Assembly (NCBI RefSeq): GCF_016811075.1
Contig: NZ_JAFBGL010000011.1
Span: 1-64,000 of the forward strand
Length of the DNA stretch: 64,000 nucleotides
Source of the DNA: Oceaniferula flava
GTDB lineage: Bacteria > Verrucomicrobiota > Verrucomicrobiia > Verrucomicrobiales > Akkermansiaceae
Direction: 5' to 3'
The notes beneath the pieces are model-generated. The model was not told the origin of the DNA. It saw only the letters and a list, made by a program, of their open reading frames with translations, and searched no databases. Position numbers and translations under genes: made by a program. Below, in pieces: positions 42,175-51,267 of the stretch; within the stretch, counting starts at the first letter, position 1; each line of letters starts with the position of its first letter.

Positions 42175-44448
42175 ATGATTACAGAAACAGCATGTGACTC
42201 ACGAAGCCTCCGTGAAGAAGAAATCGAATCCGACCTCGTCATCGTTGGCGGAGGTTTAGCAGGTGCGTGCGGCGCGATCACGGCGGCGCGCGAAGGCATG
42301 AAGGTGGTGCTGGTGCAAGATCGGCCGGTGCTGGGTGGCAATGCCTCGAGCGAAGTGCGGCTCTGGATTCTCGGCGCGACATCTCACCTAGGAAATAACA
42401 ACCGCTGGTCGCGCGAGGGCGGTGTCATGAACGAAATCATGGAGGAAAACCTCTACCGGAACCGACAGGGGAACGCGTTGATTTTCGATACCATTCTGTT
42501 GGAAAAAGTGATCGAGGAAAAGAACGTCACCCTGCTGCTAAACACAGCGGCCTATGACGTCGAAAAATCCGACCCCGACACCATCTCGGCCGTGCGTGCC
42601 TTTTGTTCGCAGAACTCGACGCAGTATCGACTCACCGCTCCGTTGTTCTGTGATGCCTCGGGCGATGGCATCGTAGGATTTCTTGCCGGCGCTGCCTTCC
42701 GCATGGGGGCCGAAACCAAGGAGGAGTTCAACGAAGGTTTTGCCCCGGACAAATCCTACGGCGAGCTGTTAGGACACTCGATGTATTTCTACAGCAAAGA
42801 CGTGGGCACCCCGGTGAAGTTCACCCCACCCAGCTGGGCGCTGAAAGACATCACCAAGATCCCGCGCTACCGCCAGTTCAGTTCGAACATGCAGGGGTGT
42901 AACTTCTGGTGGCTCGAATACGGTGGTCGACTCGATACCATCCACGCCACTGAAGACATCAAGTGGGAGCTGTGGAAGGTGGTTTACGGTGTCTGGAACT
43001 ACATCAAAAACTCCGGCAAATTCCCCGAGGCCGATACCATGACACTGGAGTGGGTTGGCCATATTCCAGGTAAGCGCGAGAGCCGCCGATTTGAAGGCGA
43101 CTACATGATTCACCAGCGCGATGTGGTCGAGCAGACTCACTTTGACGATGTTGTGGCCCACGGTGGCTGGTCGGTCGATCTGCACCCTGCCGACGGGGTT
43201 TACGCCGAAGGCGCGGGTTGCAATCAATGGCACTCCAAGGGTGTTTACGGCATCCCCTACCGCTGTTATTACAGCAAAAATATCAACAACCTCTTTCTAG
43301 CAGGACGCATCATTAGCGCCACTCATGTGGCCTTCGGCACCACGCGGGTGATGGCCACCTGCGCGGCCGGCGCTCAGGCGGTGGCGGTGGCTGCGGCACT
43401 TTGCAAAGAACGCTCACTGCAGCCACGTGACATCATGGACGCCAAACATCTTGGCGATCTGCAAGTGCGGCTGGATCGCATTGGCCAGTTTCTTCCCGGG
43501 AAAACAATCGTCGACCCCGATGATCAGACGGCGACCGCCGCCATCAGCGCCAGCTCCACACTCAGCCTCGCCGAGATCCCGGCGAACCAGGACTGGATGT
43601 CATTGGACCACGGATGGGCAATGCTGCTGCCGCTCAACACAGGAGCATGCCCCCGTTTTACCTTCGAACTCAACGCGCAGCAGGCGGGGTCTTTGCGGGT
43701 CGAGCTGCTACGCTCTCAGAAAAAAGGCAACTTTACCCCGGACGAACTGGTCGAGACGATTGTGGTTCCATTCGAAGAAGGCGTCGGAAACATCACCGCC
43801 CAGTTCCAATCTCACATCGACACCGCGGGTTACTATTTCATCAAATTATGCGAATCCCCTGGGGCCGAAGTGCGCCTGAGTGGCGATCGGCTCACCGGGG
43901 TGCTGGCCGTGACCAATGCCTATAACAAAGCCGTAGCCACCTCGAGTTTACAAAGTCCGCCCGAGGGCATCGGCATTGATAGCTTTGAATTCTGGCTGCC
44001 CAAACGCCGACCCGAAGGATGTAATTTGGCGATGGGCATTGAGCCCGCCATTGAGCTGTTCAGCCCGGACAACGTCTCCTCCTACCCCTCGCGCCCGACG
44101 GAGCTGACCAATGCCTGGATTGCCAGCCCCAAGGATCCAGCACCCGAGTTACAACTTCAGTGGCAGGATCCGATCGAGATCAGCCAAGTGACCCTTGAGT
44201 TTGACCCTGACTGGGATCACCCGATGGAATCGGTGCTGATGACGCACCCGGAGGAAGTGGTGCCCTTCATGGTGAAGGATTTTGACCTGTTGACCGATGA
44301 CGACCAAGTCCTGGCCGAAGTGAGAGACCACCATGGTGCCCGCTACAGCCTATCGCTCAACGAAGCCCTCAAGGTGCAGTCTTTGAAAGTAAAAATCCAC
44401 GCCACCCACGGCGCCCCCGCCGCTATCTTCCGTGTTAGAGTGCTGTAG
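42175..44448 (+). CDS. FAD-dependent oxidoreductase (FAD_oxidored family) with C-terminal beta domains
   Basis: The 757-residue product has no clear signal peptide, unlike the related protein at 22986. FAD binding starts at DLVIVGGGLAGACGAITAAREGMKVVLVQDRPVLGGNASSEVRLW. A middle region includes LAGRIISATHVAFGTTRVMATCAAGAQAV. Residues from about 440 onward form one or two beta-sandwich domains. It closes the GH9-symporter operon and may oxidise the imported sugar. Its 3' end faces a convergent hydrolase gene 14 bases away. Confidence 0.85.
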   Translation: MITETACDSRSLREEEIESDLVIVGGGLAGACGAITAAREGMKVVLVQDRPVLGGNASSEVRLWILGATSHLGNNNRWSREGGVMNEIMEENLYRNRQGNALIFDTILLEKVIEEKNVTLLLNTAAYDVEKSDPDTISAVRAFCSQNSTQYRLTAPLFCDASGDGIVGFLAGAAFRMGAETKEEFNEGFAPDKSYGELLGHSMYFYSKDVGTPVKFTPPSWALKDITKIPRYRQFSSNMQGCNFWWLEYGGRLDTIHATEDIKWELWKVVYGVWNYIKNSGKFPEADTMTLEWVGHIPGKRESRRFEGDYMIHQRDVVEQTHFDDVVAHGGWSVDLHPADGVYAEGAGCNQWHSKGVYGIPYRCYYSKNINNLFLAGRIISATHVAFGTTRVMATCAAGAQAVAVAAALCKERSLQPRDIMDAKHLGDLQVRLDRIGQFLPGKTIVDPDDQTATAAISASSTLSLAEIPANQDWMSLDHGWAMLLPLNTGACPRFTFELNAQQAGSLRVELLRSQKKGNFTPDELVETIVVPFEEGVGNITAQFQSHIDTAGYYFIKLCESPGAEVRLSGDRLTGVLAVTNAYNKAVATSSLQSPPEGIGIDSFEFWLPKRRPEGCNLAMGIEPAIELFSPDNVSSYPSRPTELTNAWIASPKDPAPELQLQWQDPIEISQVTLEFDPDWDHPMESVLMTHPEEVVPFMVKDFDLLTDDDQVLAEVRDHHGARYSLSLNEALKVQSLKVKIHATHGAPAAIFRVRVL

Positions 44449-44462
44449 GCTGTAAACTCCGT

Positions 44463-45916
44463 CTACCTTTTGGTAGCGACGTTCAGTTGTTTGATCCACT
44501 TCCTGAAACGCTGCGGCCAGTCGGCAGCTTTCGGGGATGGGAAATTGAACGCCATGTGGCCGCCGCGGTCGTAAATTTCAAGTTGCACTGGAACCTGTGC
44601 TTTGCGAAATGCTTTGGCCATCTCTTCAGTGTCCTGAGTGGGTGCTGTTAGGTCATCGCTAGCACTGAGGATTAAAGTGGGTGGGAGTTGTGGGTGGATG
44701 GCCCAGTCGGTTACCTTATTCTGTTTATTTAGCCAGAGAGCGGCGAGCACCATGAAGTTGGGGTGACCACTCAGTCTTGCAAGTGGGTCTTTAGCATTCG
44801 GGTCGCCTCTATCATGTTTGCACGCCAAATTCAAAATCATGTTAGAGCCAGCGGAAAAGCCAATCATTCCGATACGCTCTGGATCTATCTTCCACTCTCT
44901 GGCGCGACTCCTGACCAGCCGCACGGCTCGTGCCCCATCCATCCAAGCGTCCTTGACGACATTGGCTGAAGGAGGAGATAATCTATATTTTAGAGAACAG
45001 ACTGTGTAACCGTCCTCTAAAAACTCGTCAACGGCTCCAAGACCCAGCGGGCCGGAGGCTAGTTTCTTATACCCACCTCCTGAGCAGATAATCAGTGTGA
45101 CTCCATTTGCACGATGCGGGCGGTAAACATCAAGCGTGGGAACACTAACGTGAAAGACACGTCCTTGCGGTAGGTCCTTCTCCGGCGACAGCTTAGCGGC
45201 AAGTCCGGGGGCAGCCCCATGCCAAAGCCGCAGCTGTTCATACGCCAATATCTTTGGGTGGCCTAAGGCCGGAAGAAGTGCCGCCATCCATTTGTCTGAC
45301 ATCTTCTTCGCTCCAGCCGCATTGGGATGCACCTTGTCTTTGACTGTATCAACCTTCCAATCGAATCCATCGGCCTGGTTCACGAGTGTTATGCGCACCC
45401 CCTCTTGTAATAGACGCGTTGCCAGTGTTGCCAATTCTTGGTTCAACTCAGGAATATACGAATACTTGGGGAGCTTTCCGGCCGGAATCACCTGGGCCAA
45501 CAGAATGCGGACCTCAGGATTAATCTTCCTGAGGTTGTTAATGATGGCTTCCGTATCGCGGATCATTCCAGGCACAGGCTTGTCTTTGCTGAAGCTATTG
45601 TGACCCGAATGAATCATGACGATATCGGCAGGATACTTCTTGTAGATGTTTTTAGAGATACTTAACAGGTAGCCAGTGCTCTTGCCTCCGTATCCAGCAT
45701 GCGCTGAAACAGCATCTGCTCGCGGCCCAATGAATCTAACCGCAATTTTTTTTTACGTAATTCGGGAACCAAAACCTCACGATAACAGACAAAACTCTTC
45801 CCGCCGGCTGTCATGGAGTCGCCGAGGGCGAGAATCGTCGGTGTCGTTTCCGCAAATGCTAAAGTGGCCGTCGAAAAAAGAACCGCCATGCAGCTGTAAT
45901 ATAACCTGATCAACAT
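44463..45916 (-). pseudogene. SGNH hydrolase-alpha/beta hydrolase fusion, frameshifted at an A9 tract
   Basis: Read leftward, the frame from 45916 has a signal peptide and SGNH block I (ILALGDSMTAGG), then stops at 45662. The rest continues in another frame, from VRFIGPRADAVSAHAGYGGKS to VMIHSGHNSFS (block III), DKVHPNAAG (block V) and then a complete alpha/beta hydrolase: oxyanion ICSGGGY, nucleophile GFSAGSN, acid SASDDL and histidine GGHMAF. The frames meet at nine A residues (T9 at 45746-45754 on the plus strand). Ten A, or seven, would restore a full fusion of about 485 residues. It is thus a recent pseudogene, a sequencing error, or a gene using slippage. Intact, it would be an exported carbohydrate esterase. 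Confidence 0.82.
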
Positions 45917-45928
45917 TGGAATTTTGCT

Positions 45929-46993
45929 CTACTTGAAAACGTCTAACGACCAGGAGTCGCGCCATGGAATCGACATCTTGCTGCCTTTCAAAGTGATGGG
46001 TAACCAGATGTAGCCACTCTCATAGGGGTGGTCGGGTTTATTGATATCGAACATGGCAATAAATGCATTCTCCTTGCCTTCGACTTTGAGGATGAAGTTA
46101 GATTGTCCGCCGAAGGTCAGTTTGGCGCCGAGTTGATTGTGTGGGTTTTTGCCGGACACTGGGTTTTTGGCGGGTGTCCACGGCCCGGTGATCGAGTCAG
46201 CGGAAAACTGCCGCGCGGCATTCGGTCGCCAACCGGTGGATCCAGAGGCCAGCATGATATATTGACCCATGTGCTTCAACAGCGCAGGGCCTTCGGTGTG
46301 TTTGGTGATGCCTTTGGCGACCTTGTAATCGCCCTCGGGGAGCAGGTAGTCGTCACGCATTTTACCGATGACGAATTCCTTGTTAGGTTTGCGCACGGCG
46401 AGGTGATAGAGGCTGCCGTCATCATCCTTAAACATGGCAAAGTCGCCAGTGCCATTGGCTGAGTTGCCACCGAGAAACTTGTGTCGGTAAGTGAACGGCC
46501 CCGTCGGATCTGGCGAAGTGGCTACCGCAGTGTAGGCAATTTTCGTCCCTTGGCCGCGGAGATAGAGCTTAAAGAACATCACAAACTTACGGGTCTTTTT
46601 ATTAAAAATAACCTTCGGGCGGTCAGCGTTACACTCATGGGTGAGGTCTTCATCCTCAGGCCGATCCAGGCTAAGCATCATGCCTTCGTTCTTCCAGTTC
46701 ACGAGGTCCTTGGATGAGTAACAGCGAAAGCCACCGTCCGCATGGGTCTTTTCGGAGAGCCCCTTGATCTTGTGGGTGCCATACCAGTAGTAAAGGCCCT
46801 CATGGAAAATGACGCAGCCACCGTGAGCATTGATCGGTTTGCCCTCGGTATCGTTCCAGACTTGCCCTGGCTTGATTTCATTCCGCAGCTGCGCGTTTGC
46901 TGCTGTGGTGGCGACGGCGACGATGCACATCAGCACCGCGCACCCTGAGTGACGCCATGCATGGTAAGAAGTAGGAAAGATGGTAGGTTTCAT
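45929..46993 (-). CDS. GH43-like secreted glycosidase
   Basis: I start at the ATG at 46993 (354 residues), which gives a signal peptide ending near TTAANAQ. The five-bladed propeller pattern starts with INAHGGCVIFHEGLYYWYGTHK, and later HECNADRPKVIFNKKTRKFVMFF and HTEGPALLKHMGQYIMLASGSTGWRPN, typical of GH43 and related families. The likely substrate is an arabinose-, xylose- or galactose-containing side chain. It is followed after 12 bases by the esterase-like fusion gene, so the two probably form an operon acting on the same decorated glycan. Confidence 0.82.
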   Translation of the reverse strand: MKPTIFPTSYHAWRHSGCAVLMCIVAVATTAANAQLRNEIKPGQVWNDTEGKPINAHGGCVIFHEGLYYWYGTHKIKGLSEKTHADGGFRCYSSKDLVNWKNEGMMLSLDRPEDEDLTHECNADRPKVIFNKKTRKFVMFFKLYLRGQGTKIAYTAVATSPDPTGPFTYRHKFLGGNSANGTGDFAMFKDDDGSLYHLAVRKPNKEFVIGKMRDDYLLPEGDYKVAKGITKHTEGPALLKHMGQYIMLASGSTGWRPNAARQFSADSITGPWTPAKNPVSGKNPHNQLGAKLTFGGQSNFILKVEGKENAFIAMFDINKPDHPYESGYIWLPITLKGSKMSIPWRDSWSLDVFK

Positions 46994-47052
46994 GGGATGG
47001 GATAGAATAGTGGCAGGATTGTGAGACGAGACTTTGGCCGGACTCAAGGCTG

Positions 47053-47088
47053 AAAAAAGGCGGCTTCTGCCAAGAGAAGTCGCCTTTT
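47053..47088 (-). terminator. Terminator of the leftward PEP-CTERM gene
   Basis: On the minus strand AAAAGGCGACTTCT pairs with AGAAGCCGCCTTTTTT around a 6-base loop with one mismatch; the right arm ends in six T. It follows the stop at 47143 and also precedes the GH43 gene. Confidence 0.85.
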
Positions 47089-47142
47089 GAAACGTAGTGT
47101 AGGTTTGTAGGTCGTTAGAGAATCAATTCTCCGAGCTATTGC

Positions 47143-47856
47143 CTATTTCTTACGACGCAGCACCAGTGCGAGGCCACCGAGGCCGAGTAACATCGCAGAG
47201 CTGGGCTCAGGGATTACAGTGACGGTGGCATCCAGGCTAACGTTATCAACGTCAGAATACCGTGTATCTGACCCTGAATTATCGACCCAAGGAATATAAA
47301 ACGTCACCGTCGTGTCCGTAAGACCGTTAAAATCAGCATCTGAAATGTTACTTCCCAAATACGAGTCACCGTTGAAGTCGATGATATTTGTCGTTAATGC
47401 TTGAAATCCGCCGCCTGAGGAGACTCCAATTTGAGCAATCGTATCGTCGACGACATCATCAAACCCTTGAATACTTGTGTAGATACGTGCGTTGCTATAC
47501 TGAAAGGCATTGGTTACTTGGGTATCTATGGAGAGCGTATTAAGATCCATGGTGTATCCATCTGCCACGGTGACTGAGAAGCTTAAGAAATTTCCGTTCG
47601 TGAAGGCTGCTCCTGTGCTATTGTCAGTATTGTCATCTCCAGAAAGACGCAGGTTATCAGATGCTCCGTTATCAGTGAGATCTCCATAGTTTCCTACTGA
47701 GAAGTCGGACACGGTAACTCCAGGCGTAACGCCCACGCTATTGGTTAAACTATAGGCGGTAAAATCATAATTGGCAATGACTACAGCCTCGGACACGCCA
47801 ACGGTCAGTGGCAGAATCACCGCGGCAAGCGCTGCGGATTGGAAAGGTTTCTTCAT
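47143..47856 (-). CDS. PEP-CTERM sorted exported protein
   Basis: The 237-residue product has a signal peptide (about 1-24) and a serine/threonine/aspartate/asparagine-rich beta body, with the tag PEPSSAMLLGLGGLALVL followed by RRKK at the C-terminus. The body is acidic and repetitive (DNLRLSGDDNTDNSTG, SNISDADFNGLTD), as in surface proteins of calcium-rich habitats, but no domain is recognised. It lies between the GH43 gene and a sulfatase gene, and a candidate operator lies 243 bases upstream, in the same direction. Confidence 0.85.
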   Translation of the reverse strand: MKKPFQSAALAAVILPLTVGVSEAVVIANYDFTAYSLTNSVGVTPGVTVSDFSVGNYGDLTDNGASDNLRLSGDDNTDNSTGAAFTNGNFLSFSVTVADGYTMDLNTLSIDTQVTNAFQYSNARIYTSIQGFDDVVDDTIAQIGVSSGGGFQALTTNIIDFNGDSYLGSNISDADFNGLTDTTVTFYIPWVDNSGSDTRYSDVDNVSLDATVTVIPEPSSAMLLGLGGLALVLRRKK

Positions 47857-48123
47857 ATCGATTGTTGGTTAATTTCTTGAGGTGTTCGTTGGTTGATGAT
47901 GGTGCATTCTCCGAGCAGGGGTCTGATGACTTGCAGCGGATCATGACCGAGTAGAGAACCTCGATCTGGGTTAGATCGAAAGTTAATTGATCTATCCATT
48001 GCTCGAGGCGAGCAGCCCAGGTTCACGGAGTGCACCTGCGCGACATACAAACCTAACTATTTCATTAGAAACCGTCTAGAGTCTGAACCATCAATTCGAT
48101 TGTCTAATTTATCAAAATTATTA
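47857..48123. promoter_or_regulatory. Intergenic leader of the PEP-CTERM gene
   Basis: This stretch holds the candidate operator at 48100-48114 and an inverted repeat TAGATC/GATCTA at 47972-47994 around an 11-base spacer. No gene is seen. The long untranslated region suggests control of this PEP-CTERM gene at the promoter or leader. Confidence 0.4.
48100..48114 (-). promoter_or_regulatory. Candidate operator, copy c (PEP-CTERM gene)
   Basis: On the minus strand TGATAAATTAGACAA, identical to the copy beside the XylR-like regulator gene. It is read in the direction of the PEP-CTERM gene and lies 9 bases after the stop of the sulfatase gene. Confidence 0.55.
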
Positions 48124-49530
48124 TCACTTCTCATGATACCCCCTCGTTGCAGACGGGTCTTCGGGAACAGCATCACGCTTCAGCAATTCACCATACATTT
48201 TGGACTTCAACTTGACCCACTTCGAGGGGCTTGACCACTTGGCGTTTGGCAGCTGCTTTTCCCATGCCAGATAGAGTTCTTGCATTTCCTGCACTTTTTC
48301 AGGATAGAGTGCGGTCAGATTCTTCGTCTCGCCGATGTCCTCTTTGAGATTATACAGTCGCCAGCCGTGGTGTTCGTGACCGATGAGTTTGTAGTCGCCC
48401 ACACGAATCGCATCCTCAATCGATCGGCTCCAGTAGAGCACCTCGTGCGGCTCGCCCATATTTTCACCCAGTAGAAACGGGATCAGGTTGACGCCGTCGA
48501 GCGCTTTCCCAAGATCAAGTGGAGCACCGGCTGCCCGAGCACTGGTGGGGTAGATATCGAGGGCTGAAACCAGTCCTTGATAAGTCCCTCCTTCCGGGAT
48601 CTTGGCAGGCCAGGAAACCACAAAGGGAACACGCTGGCCGCCTTCGAACTTGGTGCCTTTGTAACCTTTCAACGGGCCGTTGTCGCTCCTGCTTGCCGAA
48701 CTGCCACCGTTGTCACTGAGAAAAAATACCAGCGTGTTTTCCCGCAAGTTCAGCTCCTCCAAGGTCTGGAGAACGCGGCCAATGCCCTCGTCCACCGACC
48801 ACAACATGGCGGCAAGTTTTTGCCGTGGGTGACCCTCGAACATTTTCAGATGTTCCTTCTTGGCATGCATCGGTGTGTGCGGCGCGGTGTAGGAGAGGAA
48901 CATGCAGAACGGTTTATCCTTGGCTTGTTTGAGATAATCGACCGCGACATCGGTGAAGTAGTCCGTCAGGTAGCCATCCCACTTCGCCAATTTGCCATTG
49001 TGCTCGATCGCTCTGGGGTCACCCAGTTTCTCATTTTTCCTTGGGAAATAGGATCGGCTGCCTTCTCGCAAACCGACAAATTCATCCCAGCCGCGATTGG
49101 TGGGGTAATGTTTCTTCATGTCGCCAAGGTGCCACTTGCCGACATACATGGTCTTATAGCCACCGGCCTTCAATGCATCGCCCATCGTTTTCTCGGAGGG
49201 GTCCATGCCCTTGCCGTGCGGTGGTGTATTTTCATGATGCCCGAATCGCTGCTGATAGCGCCCGGTCATGATGCCTGCGCGCGACGGGCTGCAGGTGGTC
49301 CCCGAGGTATGCGCATCGGTGCAGACCATGCCGCTGGCTGCCAGGCGGTCGATGTTAGGAGTTTTCATCGAGGTGCCGCCCATGAATCCGAAATCATTGT
49401 AACCGGCGTCGTCGAGTAGGATCACCAGAATGTTCGGAGCTGGTTCGGCGGCACCGACGGAGCTGACAGCTCCGAAAGAACAGGCGAACAGAGCAAGTAA
49501 AAATCCTTTTTTAGACATCATGTTTTTCAT
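48124..49530 (-). CDS. Secreted type I sulfatase
   Basis: I start at the ATG at 49530 (468 residues), giving a signal peptide that ends near GAAEP. Metal ligands are D40-D41 (ILLDDAGYNDFG). The formylglycine motif is canonical, C80-S-P-S-R84, in GTTCSPSRAGIMTGRYQQRFGHH. YVGKWHLGDMKKHYP and FFLSDNGGSSASR are further sulfatase motifs. It lies next to the XylR-like regulator gene and has a candidate operator about 100 bases upstream, so sulfated glycans are probably part of the regulon's substrate. Confidence 0.92.
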   Translation of the reverse strand: MKNMMSKKGFLLALFACSFGAVSSVGAAEPAPNILVILLDDAGYNDFGFMGGTSMKTPNIDRLAASGMVCTDAHTSGTTCSPSRAGIMTGRYQQRFGHHENTPPHGKGMDPSEKTMGDALKAGGYKTMYVGKWHLGDMKKHYPTNRGWDEFVGLREGSRSYFPRKNEKLGDPRAIEHNGKLAKWDGYLTDYFTDVAVDYLKQAKDKPFCMFLSYTAPHTPMHAKKEHLKMFEGHPRQKLAAMLWSVDEGIGRVLQTLEELNLRENTLVFFLSDNGGSSASRSDNGPLKGYKGTKFEGGQRVPFVVSWPAKIPEGGTYQGLVSALDIYPTSARAAGAPLDLGKALDGVNLIPFLLGENMGEPHEVLYWSRSIEDAIRVGDYKLIGHEHHGWRLYNLKEDIGETKNLTALYPEKVQEMQELYLAWEKQLPNAKWSSPSKWVKLKSKMYGELLKRDAVPEDPSATRGYHEK

Positions 49531-49627
49531 GGGAGATTGACAAGTGAACGGCGTAGTGTGGCGTCCCACGCAGCGAACAATCTCGTCTTCCCACCGCCAT
49601 TGTCACTATTCATATCTGTGAAAATGA

Positions 49628-49642
49628 TGGTCTGATTTGTCA
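49628..49642 (-). promoter_or_regulatory. Candidate operator, copy d (sulfatase gene)
   Basis: On the minus strand TGACAAATCAGACCA, differing from copy a at two of 15 positions. It is 97 bases before the sulfatase start, same direction, and is followed at the same spacing as copy a by TTTCA. Confidence 0.5.
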
Positions 49643-49711
49643 GAATGGAGCGTCGCACATGACCGTTCTCGAAACCCGAATACTGAAGAGTCGAATAACC
49701 AAGCCGCTGTT

Positions 49712-50995
49712 CTATTGCGTCAGGGTGTAAATACTCCGGTAGCTTCCCGGCGTGTAGGAGGTTTCCTTTTTAAACAAGCGCGTGAAGTGCGCGACCGTGG
49801 CAAAGCCACAGGAGTGCGCCGTTTGTTCGATGCTCAGGTTCGTGCGGGTAAGAATGAGTCGTGCCCGTTCGATGCGAAGCCGGAGGATTTCATCGGCCAC
49901 GGTGCGCCCCAGATAATTTCGGAACCTGGTTTCCACGGTGTTGCGCGATCGCTCGACATGTGAGAGCACCGACTGGGCATTGATGGTTTTATGACAGTTC
50001 GCCCTGATGAAACGCATCGCCTTAACCAGCAGGGGGTCGTCACTGGCAATCGCATCGGTGGAGGCTCGCTCGGTGATGGTGAAATTCTGAGGCACAGGAG
50101 CGGCGAGATCTTCCTGGTCGATGAGGTTTTGCATCCAATGACAGGCCAGTTTGGCCATCGTCCGGGAGTCGTGGCGCACACTGCTCAGTTCAGGGTTGGC
50201 CAGGCTGCACATCACGGTTTCGTCGCCCAGTCCCAGCACGGAGATGTCTTCGGGAATACGTTTCCCTGCATTCTTAATACACATCTGCAACTGCAAGGCA
50301 CGCAGGTCCGTGCAGGTAAAAATGGCAGTGCGTTTCGGCAGCGAGAGCACCCATTCGGTGAGCTCCGGAGACCCCTCCGGGTTGAATTCCTCCCGCTGGT
50401 TCAAATCATGGGTGATTCGTTGGTCGGGGGCGTGATAGACCGAGGCGGAAAAGCCCCGCGAGGCAAGTTCCTGAAGGAATGCGGCCTGATGCTCGTCGGA
50501 ATAACGCAGCCCCGGATAGCCGCAAAAGGCAAAGCTAGAAAATGCCGCATTGAGAAAAAACTCGGCGACCGATCGAGCCATCAATTTTTGATCCACCTGA
50601 ACCGATGGAATCTGCGGATGCCCGCTACTGCCTGCAATATCCACCACTGGATACGGAGCAGCAGCAAGGAAGTCGGCCAAGTCAGGATCATAAACACGCG
50701 TGATCAAGCCGTCGCCATCCCAGTCCTCCAGCCACTTCGGCACGCCTGCTTCCCGATGGTGTTCATGTAGGATAATCTGCCACGGGCCATGCTCCTTGGC
50801 ATACTGGGCGATGCCTTGGATCAGGCCTCTGCTGAACGAACGTCCGGTTTCGATCATCACACCGATCCGTGGCTCCGGAGATCCGGCGAGTAATTTGTCA
50901 GACGGTTTTGGCATGTAAGAAATCGATGGTGCGGTGGGAAATCGTGCACCAAGTCTGTTAAAAAATGGTGCTACGGAGCTGTTAGTCGGGGCCAT
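49712..50995 (-). CDS. XylR-like regulator: sugar-binding domain plus AraC-type helix-turn-helix
   Basis: The 427-residue product begins (after an uncertain 27-residue extension; an ATG at 50914 is an alternative start) with a LacI-type periplasmic-binding fold: RIGVMIETGRSFSRGLIQGIAQYAKEHGPW, then ISVLGLGDETVMCSLANPELSSVRHD. The last 110 residues are an AraC DNA-binding domain, with LRIERARLILTRTNLSIEQTAHSCGFATVAHFTRLFKKE as the second helix-turn-helix. This is the domain order of xylose regulator XylR. It lacks the LacI DNA-binding head. A candidate operator lies 11 bases before the start, consistent with autoregulation. Confidence 0.9.
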   Translation of the reverse strand: MAPTNSSVAPFFNRLGARFPTAPSISYMPKPSDKLLAGSPEPRIGVMIETGRSFSRGLIQGIAQYAKEHGPWQIILHEHHREAGVPKWLEDWDGDGLITRVYDPDLADFLAAAPYPVVDIAGSSGHPQIPSVQVDQKLMARSVAEFFLNAAFSSFAFCGYPGLRYSDEHQAAFLQELASRGFSASVYHAPDQRITHDLNQREEFNPEGSPELTEWVLSLPKRTAIFTCTDLRALQLQMCIKNAGKRIPEDISVLGLGDETVMCSLANPELSSVRHDSRTMAKLACHWMQNLIDQEDLAAPVPQNFTITERASTDAIASDDPLLVKAMRFIRANCHKTINAQSVLSHVERSRNTVETRFRNYLGRTVADEILRLRIERARLILTRTNLSIEQTAHSCGFATVAHFTRLFKKETSYTPGSYRSIYTLTQ

Positions 50996-51006
50996 TCTCC
51001 GAGAAT

Positions 51007-51021
51007 TGATAAATTAGACAA
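51007..51021 (+). promoter_or_regulatory. Candidate operator, copy b (regulator and phosphatase gene)
   Basis: TGATAAATTAGACAA with a preceding T that gives the near-palindrome TTG-N3-AATT-N3-CAA, followed by ATTTCAT. It is 11 bases before the regulator start and 246 bases before the rightward phosphatase gene. Confidence 0.55.
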
Positions 51022-51139
51022 GGAAATTTCATTTTACACACTACCAACACATCAAAATGATGAGTCCGGCTTATGACTCAAATAATCTCTCTGCCCCACT
51101 CGATGGCATACTTTGCGTGCAACAAGCCCTCTTCCGGCG

Positions 51140-51158
51140 CGTAGGTTTGTGCTACGCC
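51140..51158. other. Small hairpin upstream of the phosphatase gene
   Basis: GCGTAG pairs with CTACGC around GTTTGTG. It could be a leader stem. It resembles but does not match the REPIN hairpins. Confidence 0.35.
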
Positions 51159-51267
51159 CACGTTATTCGAATCGACGAACATCACCTTCCCCCAGGCTGC
51201 TGCACCGGGCCGAATTACTGCAACGAGTGCGATTGGAATCACCCAACAAATAACCACTAACAAGCCC

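Noticed and set aside
51140-51158. Hairpin as a third REP copy
   Set aside because: Only the loop-proximal GTTTG is similar; stem bases differ and there is no inverted partner.
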